64,000 nt of DNA from Owenia fusiformis (Eukaryota > Annelida > Polychaeta > Sabellida > Oweniidae), in contig CAIIXF020000003.1 in assembly GCA_903813345.2 (NCBI GenBank), positions 1,105,621-1,169,620 on the forward strand, in the 5' to 3' direction. Under the pieces are notes generated by a model, which searched no databases, was not told the origin of the DNA, and was given only the letters and a program-made list of their open reading frames with translations. How positions within the stretch are numbered: the stretch's first letter is position 1; the number at the start of each line of letters is the position of its first letter. Positions 43,571 through 53,409 of the stretch are shown here, piece by piece. The position numbers and the translations under genes were made by a program.

Positions 43571-44880
43571 GGAAAATGTTGGTTTTTTCTCATTTCCTTT
43601 GGTCATTTTTTCCCCTGTCGCCTAAGAGTGTCGATAACGTTTTTGCTAAAATAATTAAAAATAAAAATCATAAGTGTACGTTGTCATCTCGATGTACGTT
43701 GAACCAGTGGCGTAGGAACAATGTACGCCAAAACGCCAGTGCGTATTGTTGAAAAGTGAGAGTAAAAAATGCTTTTAATTTTTCCTATGTTCTTTAGTCA
43801 TATTTTCTCATTGTGCATAAATTTTAAAACTTATCTCGAGCACACAAGCCTTAAGAAATATTATTTTTAATATATGATATCCTCAAAAGTACTCTTTTGG
43901 AAGGATTTTGTGCCTATGTTATTTTTCTAGCCTGGGCATCAGATAAATGACATATTTTGAAAAATGAAATTCATAAAATACTGAAAGTTACCTTGTTTCT
44001 TATACTGTCGAAAATGCGATATTATCAATATTGCGCTGTTTGGTAAATAACCACTAAACAGATTGAATCCCCTTTCCAAAATGCCTTATTTTATGAAAAT
44101 CGAGCCACTATTGACTATCTTATGAATTTTAAAAGTGAAATACAATTTCGCCAAATATTCGTGAATCGCGTTTACTTCACGAATTTGAGAGAAAACCATT
44201 TTTTTCCAAAAATACTTGGTGAATGCATTTCGAATTTTTTGTGCATGTTCCGTACTGCCTTTTCAAACTGTGGTTTCATAATTATAGTGATAAACCCCTT
44301 GAAATTTTAGATATATATTTTTTTATTATCCCCTATCCCCAACTTTTCAATTTCACTAATTCAATTTATATTCCGTTGCTAGACAAAATCATGGACCGAA
44401 ATTATATTGGAATAATAATAAGTCAGCAAAAATCTATTTCTTACTAAATCACTTATTGTTATTGGTAGTACTTATAGACAAAAACAACATGAAATTGTTG
44501 ATTAATCAATTCCACGTTCCCTTGATTTCTATGAGTTTTGGCAATACCTGCTATCTTTGAAAGTACTTAACTCCAGTTCTAGAAAAGCTTCTGGATTTTT
44601 ATTTCATTTGCAAGATAATAGATTATTTGATTTGGAGGGGGGTCATTTTGTGTTGCGTAATCATACTAGTTTCTTTAATTTGTATTGTCCCATTGCACGA
44701 TTCACGATGGAATCAGAAAATTATATATTTAAATTCAGTATTCAAAAATGATCAAAAATCTCTCATCGTTATCTGGTCGTCTAAGCTTACTCTAAATCCC
44801 TTGAGAAAATTAGCATTTACATGAGAAAAGTGAGAATGAGTTATGTCGAGATTTAAAACATCGACTTTCCATGGTGATTT
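43571..44880. other. Intergenic, nothing firm
   Basis: AT-rich. 43910-44000 resembles the centre of the foldback element (CATCAGATAAATGACA, then AAAATGAAATTCATAAAATA). Short open stretches around 44122-44751 lack recognisable motifs. Confidence 0.35.
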
Positions 44881-44882
44881 TA

Positions 44883-45075
44883 CGGTAAAACCTGTCTAAT
44901 TCGCAAATTCGAACATATCTGGAACCAGTCAAAGGTGTTCAAATTAGGAGATTTTCACATTTTAAGGGTTTATTAACATGTGAGTCAATGGGAGATCACA
45001 AAATTGGGACAGAGAAAGTGTTCACCTTGAGGGCTGTTCAGATTAAAGAGGTGTTCAGATATACAGGTTTCACTG
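44883..45075. mobile_element. pogo/mariner-like MITE, 193 bp
   Basis: CGGTAAAACCTGT at the left and ACAGGTTTCACTG at the right are near-perfect inverted ends, flanked by TA (44881-44882, 45076-45077). CAGTRAAACCTGT-type ends and TA duplication are typical of pogo-like Tc1/mariner elements. The interior (GGTGTTCAAATTAGGAG, AAGAGGTGTTCAGATATAC) is also partly mirrored. Non-coding. Confidence 0.65.
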
Positions 45076-45436
45076 TATGATGAAAAACATTCGAACATTT
45101 TAAGCACATTAGAAAGGTATTGCCATAAAATGACGTTTTACGAGCATAAAATAGGCGTTTTGATAGCAGAAGGTTTGACACAATTGTTTCATATTTTTGG
45201 CGTAGAATTGAATTTACACCTTCCTACGCCCCTTCGTTGTCCCATTGAACTTACATATCTGAATTCACAGTTAACATGTAGACACTTGTCACTATATCAT
45301 GCCACTAAAAAGTTAAGAAAGAAATGGTACATTTAAGAATTTGATACTCTGGCGCCGTTTTCAATAGCTTTTAGGCTACTCCTAGGTTACCCCCAAATGA
45401 TATGATTTTATTCCAAGGTCCCGATGTAAAAAAATT

Positions 45437-45712
45437 ACATAATCCATCCATAGATCTTTCGGCCTTTTAATGATTTAATTTTCGGGATTTTTGCTAAAAT
45501 CAAATTATATGGTCCCCTTGGGATTATGGGTCCCCTTTCTTATAAAGGCCCTTTGGCCCCTGAGCTGTGGATACGATAATTAGGGAAAGAGTTGTATTTA
45601 GGTCACCATATACACTAAATCAATGGAAAGTAGGACCATAATTTGATAGGACCTCCTCCCCTTTTAGATCGGGATTCATGACGCTATTTCCATTATTCTA
45701 CGCCATGATTTG
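45437..45712 (+). repeat. Dispersed repeat, copy 2
   Basis: Same two blocks as 43205-43570, in the same order, with a different middle (GGTCCCCTTGGGATTATGGG). Confidence 0.6.
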
Positions 45713-46035
45713 AAAAATACCGCCACAAAGAGAGACCCGAATTTTCCCGAGCTTTCCCGAACTTTAAAACCAATCAAATTCGATCTTTGACGAATCCGCG
45801 CAGTACTTTTGAAAGCGTGAAGTCCTGTCATTTTCTCCTCATTTTGGCACCATTGTACAGTTGTAAAGACACGAGATTATCAGAGACAATGGATAAAATG
45901 TAAGTTAGGTTTCTAACCTAAATATAGAAAATCAATTATTGAATATAGAGCTGTTTTTTTAGATAAGTTGTTCTAAATGATACAATCTTTGAATTTTTTA
46001 GAAAATTATTGGGCCATTTTTCACGAGAAACACTA
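45713..46035. other. Unassigned; promoter-like patch
   Basis: 45755-45910 has AAAACCAATCAAATTC, CpG-containing sequence and then ATGGATAAAATGTAAGTTAG, in which GTAAGT is a strong donor. It could be a first exon of a few codons, but nothing downstream confirms a gene. Confidence 0.25.
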
Positions 46036-46738
46036 GTTCAACGTCGTTAAACTCAATAACGGCGTTATTTATTATTAAGAATTTTCTTGGGGCCATTATT
46101 GAGTTTAACCTCCTTACTATTCTTTCCATTGATGCAAGTTTTGGATCCACCGAAACCATTTTTCCGCGATAACATGCAACTGATACTTGACAACAATATA
46201 AAAACACATAACATCAAGCGATTAAACACAATATTATTGTATTAAATGGTCATTTATACAAGTAAAATGAGGTTAAACTTACCAATCTCTAAAATGACAT
46301 TTCCGCATGTCCGCCATTGTGTCTGTTCGTCCCGGGTTAAAATTTAAACTATTGAAACGAAATTGTTGTCAAATAGATTGATAATTATCACGCGATTACT
46401 CGGGATAAAATAACTATTTTTGAGGATAGCAGGTATCTTTGATTGATTTATATAGCGCTTGTATACACAAAAAATAGTTATTAATTGCAAACCTACTGTT
46501 CGTTGATGCAGTGTCGCAATGACGGTTAATTCCTGATACGATTTGCAATTTCGATGTTACCGGAGTTGACCGATATTTTCGTAAAATTCCAAACCTGTCT
46601 CCAATATTTTCGTAATTATGCATCAATATGGTCTAAGGAGGGTACGGGATGGTGTGTATGTATTTATAAGGTATGTATGCATGCTTGAATCACATTCTTT
46701 ATGTAATATTACCATGTTTTCGGAGTTTAATTAGTTCC
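46036..46738 (+). repeat. Direct repeat unit D, copy 1 (703 bp)
   Basis: Begins GTTCAACGTCGTTAAACTCA and ends GTTTAATTAGTTCC; recurs at 48373-48970. It opens with a hairpin, GTTAAACTCAATAACGGC pairing with GCCATTATTGAGTTTAAC about 45 bases on. Includes TTTGATTGATTTATATAGCG. Non-coding. Confidence 0.75.
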
Positions 46739-46798
46739 GCATGTCGGAACCTGCTGAACGACTAAATTAACACATCAAGGGCAAAATGGTCATGGAGG

Positions 46799-46858
46799 TT
46801 AGACCTAGCCGGGCCATAAGACATGTCAGATAAGAAAAGAGGCCCAGGCTAGGTCTAA
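46799..46858. mobile_element. 60-bp TIR mini-element
   Basis: TTAGACCTAGCC (46799-46810) is the exact complement of 46847-46858. The interior GGGCCATAAGACATGTCAGA matches the 134-bp element at 39262-39395, of which this is a shorter relative. Confidence 0.55.
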
Positions 46859-47136
46859 TGTTGTTGGACTAGAGAAACACTTGCAGTTTGAAGTTTTACC
46901 TGTAGGCTAATGTTCAAGAAAAGGGTTCTACCCTGGAGGTACACTGTGTACAAAATTCGGCGGGAGTCCTAGGCTGAAGCCCCAGTGCAGATATGAATAT
47001 ATTCCCATACCAATTTGTCACAGGGATTTTTACTTTTAGATAGCTCTAGTTTTTTCTGTCAGCAAGCAGCTAACAATAAGCTCAGTTGTATTTTAGCAAT
47101 AGGTCTATGGTACATTCTTACAATTTGCTATTGTTC

Positions 47137-48113
47137 GGGTTTGTGTAAAAAACCGGGTGACCGCGTAACCGGGTACCCGGTCGATCAGGTACCTAACGTT
47201 CCTAGCAGGGTTACCAACCTTAAAGTTCCACATTTCCCCCGATATAAAGTAGCGAATTGACTTGACAGACTTAGCCTATCGAGTGCACTGCTGTTCGATA
47301 TTTTTACCCTATACGAGACCGAGCACTTTTTAAAATAATCGATCCAGCAAACAGTGACGTCCATGTCACGTTGCTCATAAGTAGCGTATAAGTTCCTAGA
47401 AGACGTTGCATATTTTCATTCTTTACACATCGAGGCAACGTAAACATGAGACATCTATTGATGGTATAAAAAGAACGTTGTTGTAACGTGTCCGTAAAGT
47501 TCGTTAGTGTGGAAAACATAACAAACAGGAACGTTTGATTTTTTACTACATTGGTCCATATGTGACGTAACTCAAACGTTAAAATTGAACGTTGTCAAAA
47601 TAGGCTTTTAATATCAAAATATTTGTTGGTGGAAAAAACATGACAAAAACTTTGTGTTCTCACTAAGTCGGTTCATTTCTGACATATTGTTAACGTTAAA
47701 ATTTAATGTTGTCGAAACGTTTTTTCGATTTGAAATAACCTCAAAACGTGACGTCAATAATGACGTTCATGGACCGTATTGATCTCACGTTATTTAAATA
47801 TTCAGCAAAACGTCGATGGATGGTTGAATTTCAACATTGTGGAAATGGGTTCAAAATATTTGTGAGTTAAGAAAACGTTACAAAGACGTCAATATGTTCT
47901 CACTAAATCGGTTCATTACCGACATTATATTAACGTTAAAAGTTGTCAAAACGTTCTTACCATGTGAAATAACCTCAAAACGTGATGTCGGAAATAACGT
48001 ACATGTATCGTCCAGATCCTACGTTATAAATAAAAAAAAATTCCTAACCCTGCTAGGAACATTAAGTACCCGGTCACCCGGTCATCCGGTTACCCGGTTT
48101 TTTACACAAACCC
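47137..48113. mobile_element. Mutator-like non-autonomous element, 977 bp, 9-bp TSD
   Basis: Imperfect TIRs of ~75 bp start GGGTTTGTGTAAAAAACCGG and carry repeated GGTACCCGGT/GGTGACCG words and CCTAGCAGGGTTA. Flanks CTATTGTTC (47128-47136) and CTATTGTTC (48114-48122) are identical. Long TIRs with a 9-bp duplication are the standard signature of Mutator-like elements. The interior has repeated AACGTTAAAATT and AAACGTGACGTC words and no transposase. A second copy's end lies at 49705-49771. Confidence 0.75.
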
Positions 48114-48372
48114 CTATTGTTCTATACAAATGATTAATGAATATGGCCCACTTTTCTACGAACGGGAGCATCAACCTTGGGGAAGATGCCTCCTAAGTGG
48201 AGAAGTGTTTCATGATTTCAGTGTACATTTTAAATGAGTTGTAAACCATAGATCTATTTTTTAAATGTTAAGGTTCAAATTGTATTCTATTCAAATTACA
48301 TCACTGTTAAACTATATATCTACTTTAAATGGGCTTATTAGCCTTTTGCGGATTATTGATGTAGATGTAGAT

Positions 48373-48970
48373 GTTCAACGTCGTTAAACTCAATAACGGC
48401 TTTCTTTAGTATTGGGAATTTTTTTGGCCGTTATTGAGTTTAACTTATTATTCTTTACTTAGTTGCAAGTTCTGGATCTATCGAAACCATTTCCGCGATA
48501 ACATGCAACTGCTACTTGACAATAATATAAAAACACATAACATCAAGCGATTTGACACAATATTATAGTGTTTATGTTCACATGTCTGTCATTGTGTCTG
48601 TTCGTCCGGCTGTCCCGGATTGAAATTAAAACTATTAGCGAAACGAAATTGTTGTCAAATTAATTGATAATTATTTTTGTGATACTCGGGATATTATAAG
48701 ATCAATTTTGAGGATAACAGGTATATTTGATTGATTTATATAGCGTGTGTATACACACAAAATAGTTATTAATTGCAAACCTACTGTTTGTTAATGCAGT
48801 GCCCCAGTTAATTCCAAACCTGTCTCAAATATTTTCGTAATTATGCATCAATTTGGTCTTAGGGGTGTACAGGATAGTGTGTATGTACTCATAAGATATG
48901 TATGCACTATGCATGCTTGGATCACATTCTTTATGTAATATTACCATGTTTTCAAGGTTTAATTAGTTCC
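48373..48970 (+). repeat. Direct repeat unit D, copy 2 (598 bp)
   Basis: Same order and orientation as 46036-46738, with internal deletions (about 46240-46300 and 46520-46580 of copy 1 are missing). Also begins with the GTTAAACTCAATAACGGC hairpin. Confidence 0.75.
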
Positions 48971-48984
48971 ACTTGTTGAAACAA

Positions 48985-49260
48985 GTGAAACACACACTCA
49001 TGCCAAAATTACGATTGTATCATTTAGAGCAATTTATTGAGCACATTTTCTGAAAAATTCAAAAGATTCTGTTCAGTGACCTTTCCTACCTCCTACTTTT
49101 GGCTACTTTTCAGTCACATTTTCAGAGGGCTGAAAAGGGTATTTCATTATGTTTGGGGTCATTCTGACCATACTCATTGTGATCCTGGTCATGGAACTAG
49201 TTGAATTGATTGGAGGTCAAAACAGAACTCTGTTATCTTGGTTCAAAAGACTTCCCTTCA
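48985..49260 (-). repeat. Dispersed family b fragment
   Basis: TTGTATCATTTAGAGCAA, CAGTCACATTTTCAGAGGGC and GGTCATTCTGACCAT match the right arm of the palindrome at 26370-26560 closely. Confidence 0.65.
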
Positions 49261-49704
49261 ATATTTTTACGTTATCATTTTACCAAGAACCTGACGAAGA
49301 GACTGAATTTCGGAAGTCCTAGGTATTTATTTACACAGTTTACACGTACCATGATGTTAATTGCTTGATTAATTGTCTGAGTGATTGACAGGATATCGAT
49401 GATTGTTTTCTATGATGGCGATTTCTACTAGATATTAAACAAATCTGGAAGATTTACATACGCGTAAATTGAAACGTTATTTGCCGTTTTTATCTGTTAG
49501 TTAGTATACTATTTACAATACAATGTTAATTGCTTGATTTATTGCCTCACTGATTGACAAATTAATTTTGTTTGTCATTTTAACAGTTGATATATTGGTT
49601 AATAAATTTCTTTGCTTGTTTGGTTGTTTGCTTGATTGGTTGTGTCACTGGTATGTTGATTGGGATGTCAATAGGGCGTTTTGAGGAATAAAATGAAAAA
49701 ATCA
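49261..49704. other. Intergenic, nothing recognised
   Basis: AT/GT-rich sequence with several TTGCTTGATT words; no gene. Confidence 0.35.
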
Positions 49705-49771
49705 AATTCCTAACCCTGGTAGGAAGGTAGGGTACCCGGTCACCCAGTTTTTTTTACACAAACCCGACTTT
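49705..49771 (-). mobile_element. Single end of a second Mutator-like copy
   Basis: Minus-strand GGGTTTGTGTAAAAAAAACT, then GGGTGACCGGGTACCC and CCAGGGTTAGGAATT, matches the TIR of 47137-48113. It starts exactly where the hAT coding homology stops. The partner end was not found nearby. Confidence 0.65.
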
Positions 49772-50978
49772 GATCCAATCATTACTGAAGCACCATCTGC
49801 ATCCATTGCAATTAGAACAGTGGCAATGTTCTCCCTCTTTACCCCAGCTGTAGCAAGCCCATGTAGAACCACAGCCAATATTCCAGCAGCATCATTTGAT
49901 TTGGGGGAGAAGATACCCAGAAATTTTGTATGTTTTCTACCCATCTTACAGTAGCTAAAACATTAATTAAATTCACACATTAAAATATTTATATAAATGA
50001 TTGGCAATGGGAATTTAGGCCAAATTAAACCAGGCGCCAAATGACTCATTGACATTAGCAGATATTATGCAGTTATGGGTCTCAATCAGTTACGCGAGTA
50101 AAGTAATATTAAGTTACAATAGTAAAAAATCTCACCTTATGTACACAATCTCCTGCTCGACTGTTCCACTATCTGTTGTTCCATCACACAGCACAGAGAC
50201 ACATTTTACATTAACCAACCCAGTCCTGGCTTGCTCCCTTTGAGCTGCTGCGATGAATTTCGCAAACTCATGTGCATATTGATGATTTATATAAGAATTA
50301 CATATGTCCAGTCTTTTTGTGCAATCCAATTCACAGAGCCAAGTACATGTATAGTCTCGAAAGGATTTTTTGTTTTTAATGAGGGCATATACATTGCACA
50401 TTAAGTTTGCCACTTGCTTTTCGGTTGCTTTGTTAAGTTGTTTAAGGCACTTTATAGCAGGTGCATCTTCTGGCTTGTCAATTTTATTTTTATTTTTGAC
50501 ATAATACTGATGCTTCATGTGCTTTAGATTTTTCATGAATCTTAATGCTCTCAACCTTGCATGACATGCATCCCTCAATAAAAGTATCAGCGCAGAGCAA
50601 ATGTTTAATGGTGTTTGGTACAGTACTTGCAAGACACTGATTTATTTTCATAATTAAATACAAGCCACAGTCTTCCAAATGTCCACCTTTCCAAAAGATT
50701 TCTTTGCACTGGTTGTACATTTTCTTTGGATTTCGCTTTACCTAATACATTTCCTTGCTTACTACCCTGGTGCTTACTTTTCATTTTAGTGTTTCTTTCT
50801 TTTCTTCATTTGGCGTTAAATGTTTTGTATTTTTATTAGATTTCACATGTTTTGAATTTTCTCTTTCTACATGTACTTCGTGATTACTCTGGTTTGGTGT
50901 AGAGTCCCCTTTAGGATTATTTTCCTTTTCTTTACTTGGTGGTTGTTCATTTTTTACCTTTTTACAAGGTTTTGGCAT
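49772..50978 (-). pseudogene. hAT-type transposase-derived gene (ZNF862/KIAA1586-like), broken
   Basis: Reading on the minus strand, in order. A basic Lys-rich leader (50978-50781) comes first. A TTF-type zinc-finger region follows (WLVFNYENKSVSCKYCTKHH, then IEGCMSCKVESIKIHEKSKA with HE). Next is a helical segment (AIKCLKQLN), then the family block VLCDGTTDSGTVEQEIVYIR. A GT-AG intron (50135 down to 49955, 181 bp) leads to SYCKMGRKHTKFLGIFSPKS and AMDADGASVMIGSKSGL. These blocks are characteristic of hAT-derived ZNF862-like proteins, whose next step would be the rest of the RNase H-like core. At least two frameshifts (within the zinc finger near 50660 and near 50495) and a stop near 50781 break it. 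At 49771 it is cut by a Mutator-like terminus. Not functional. Confidence 0.75.
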
Positions 50979-51149
50979 AAAATATGATTTCAGATCACTT
51001 TGTCGTTTATTATAATTTGATTTCTTACATGATGGAAGTTTGGTGACGGTTTCACATGGTATTTGTGGTACAATATGGTTTGGTTGAAATTCTGACTGAA
51101 ATCCTCAATCCATCGTCATTGCCAATATAGCAAGTGCTCCATCAAAACT
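50979..51149. other. Short unassigned spacer
   Basis: Lies upstream of the hAT-type gene on its strand; may contain its 5' end. No motif could be fixed. Confidence 0.25.
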
Positions 51150-51595
51150 GTTCGCCAGATGTATTTTCTGATGGTATTTGGCGAATGGTGACCGCTTATC
51201 CGACACACTGATTTTGGGATATTACATCCCTTTGAACCAAGAAGGTCTTTTTACCTTCTCAGGTGCATTTTGGGATGGGACTTCTCTCTGAACAAAGTCT
51301 ATATACCCTCTCGGCAGTATTGTGGGATGTTACATCCTTCTTTAGGAAGGTCTATATACAATCTCAGGTACATTGTTGGATATTTTAAAAGTCCCTTTGA
51401 ATCAGGTTGGCTTAATACCCTCTCTTCTGAACAAGGTAGGCCTGTTTACACTCTCTGGTGCCTTGTGGGATATAACATTCTTCTTCACAAGGAAAGTCTA
51501 TGTGGGATGTTCCATCCTTCTGAACCACACCCTCTGTGGTGCATTGTTGGACATGACACCCCTGTTAACCAGGTAGTTCTGTATAACTTATTTGC
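51150..51595 (+). repeat. Degenerate ~65-75-bp tandem repeat
   Basis: Units share a pattern: TTNTGGGATNTTACATCC, then CTTTGAACCAAGNAGGTCT, then ACCCTCTCNGGTGCATT. Six or so diverged units can be followed. The open frames across it (e.g. 51270-51755) come from the repeat. Confidence 0.6.
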
Positions 51596-51885
51596 GACAA
51601 AATGTATGTATCTTCCAGGTCTTTCAAAGTTCTCAAAACCAGGAGTTTTTGCAAAAACATGTAGGCCCACATATAATTCATGGGGGGAGGGGGGATACAT
51701 CAATAGAGTACATTCTGAACATCCCTCCCTGCCATTCACTGAACATTTATATTAATAGTCACTAAGGATTGTACAGAAATATTAGTTGCTAAATGTGCTT
51801 TTATGTTTAGATATTAGATCATGGGTTGTTGTCTATGTCTATATCATTCTATGTCACCTGTTTTTAAGGATAAATAGCCAATTAA
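51596..51885. other. Intergenic, nothing recognised
   Basis: Holds a G-run near 51681; no gene, repeat copy or RNA seen. Confidence 0.35.
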
Positions 51886-52220
51886 AGGGGCAACAAGGAC
51901 TGTAGAGAGAAAAATCAAAAACAAATCTCAGCTATCAGGGCATTTGACATACCTATTTTCTTAAAATGTATGGATAAACTATCAATTTCAGCATTAAGAA
52001 GTGTAAATTCAATTTAAAGTTTCTATAAATGGAGTCCAACTTACAGATTTTTAAGATCCACAACGTTTCAAGTGGAATATCAGCTGAAATAATGTTCATC
52101 CTGGGGGTTTCTTTAAAGATCATAAAAATATATGTTAGTCTTGGTGAAACATCCAAACTAAAATATATTTCTACACTGGTTGATGATCATTGAATGGCCC
52201 CTCTGCACTAGTTGTTGCAA
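51886..52220 (+). mobile_element. MITE family M, copy 1
   Basis: Starts after TTAA (51882-51885) with AGGGGCAACAAGGACTGTAG. It matches, inverted, the copy at 63566-63909 over its whole length (CAGCTGAAATAATGTTCATC, ATACCTATTTTC). Its right end GTTGTTGCAAAT is eroded. Confidence 0.65.
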
Positions 52221-53099
52221 ATGTTGTATACAGTTTAATCAGAGATAAAGATCTGTCATTTGAAAGGAATACAAGCATTTATAGTTTCTATTACATGTAT
52301 GGGATGTAGTCCAGCAACAAGCCTCTGTGTCCCCCTCCCACTACTTGACTTCACACATTGTCACTTTTGTGAGTTGTGTAAAACATGTAAAATATGAGGT
52401 GTGTCTGGGGGGGAGCTGACAATTGTGTGCAGGTAGACTGTAATGGATAATACCATTGGAAGTTTTTTTGTAAAGTGTTTACAAATAAGTTTTGATGTGG
52501 ATGCAAAATCCTTTTGATCTGGAACCCCCTGACCTAGTTTATATTCCCAAGTCCCATAGCCAGTTTTTGCCAAGGGGTCACTTTTAAATAAAAAACTTGG
52601 AGGGTAGGTTCGCTTTGACCATTTTGTTCTTGGATCTGTGAAAACTGCATTAATTTAAAACAATTCCTGGTGGGGGGGGGGGCTTATCTTTCCAAGTTAA
52701 GTTTTTCAATGACCATTCATGAAATTATTAGATGAAATTATAATAATAGTGTAGGTGAATCAAGCCAAGCTGATTTCTAGAAATAACATACATTTACAGG
52801 AAAAACTAGGAGCTGAGGCCTGTTTAATATTTACATTTAAATGAGAATCCATAAGTCAATAGACATTTGTTGAATTTATGGATGAAGGTAATAATCTTTC
52901 ACATGATTTTTAGGGTTGTCTGGAGCTTGTTCATGTAATCATAACCAGTGGATGTATGCTGCCGACAAAATGATGCTGGGGAGAGAGGGAATGTGCTGAT
53001 AACAGAGAGAATAGTGGATATATATCTTAAAGGCATTTGATGGGTGCAGCATCGCAGGTGTGCTTTATATATCATGTATTACCTTAATGTATTTTTGGG
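52221..53099. other. Intergenic with a MITE fragment
   Basis: About 52551-52685 (CCATAGCCAGTTTTTGCCAA, then GGGGTCACTTTT, ending in a G-run) is a fragment of the family seen at 7680-7849. The rest, including 52690-53099, shows no gene. Confidence 0.45.
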
Positions 53100-53149
53100 G
53101 TATTTCAAATAGTCCCTTTAATGTTTTATATTTTATGCAGTCCCTTTAA
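53100..53149 (+). repeat. GTCCCTTTAA minisatellite, left part
   Basis: AGTCCCTTTAATG at ~53112 and CAGTCCCTTTAA at 53139-53149. The TTAA of the latter is the piggyBac target. The array resumes beyond the element. Confidence 0.55.
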
Positions 53150-53272
53150 CCTTTAGCAGACCACCGGCGACTGCGTCCGCCCATTCAAAATTACCGCCAG
53201 AATCCACCGGCGGATCCGGACGACACAAATCTAACTTTTGAAAACTTTTGATTTCGCGCCCCTGAACTTTGA

Positions 53273-53300
53273 GCCAATCAGATTAGACGGTATTTAAACT
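53273..53300 (+). promoter_or_regulatory. Putative transposase promoter (CCAAT and TATA-like)
   Basis: GAGCCAATCAGATT is followed ~13 bp later by GGTATTTAAACT, a TATA-like box about 115 bp before the ATG. Position and order fit a simple polymerase II promoter; not tested. Confidence 0.4.
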
Positions 53301-53409
53301 ACATCCAGGTATCTGTAGTTGAAGGTGACTGAAAAAAATTGAAAATATTTTTGAATTTTCGTAACAAAATCGATGTTTTAAGTGACTATATTGACAAATT
53401 TTGTTTACA

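Noticed and set aside
51270-51755. 161-codon frame
   Set aside because: Runs over degenerate tandem repeat units, starts at a non-ATG codon and has no domain.
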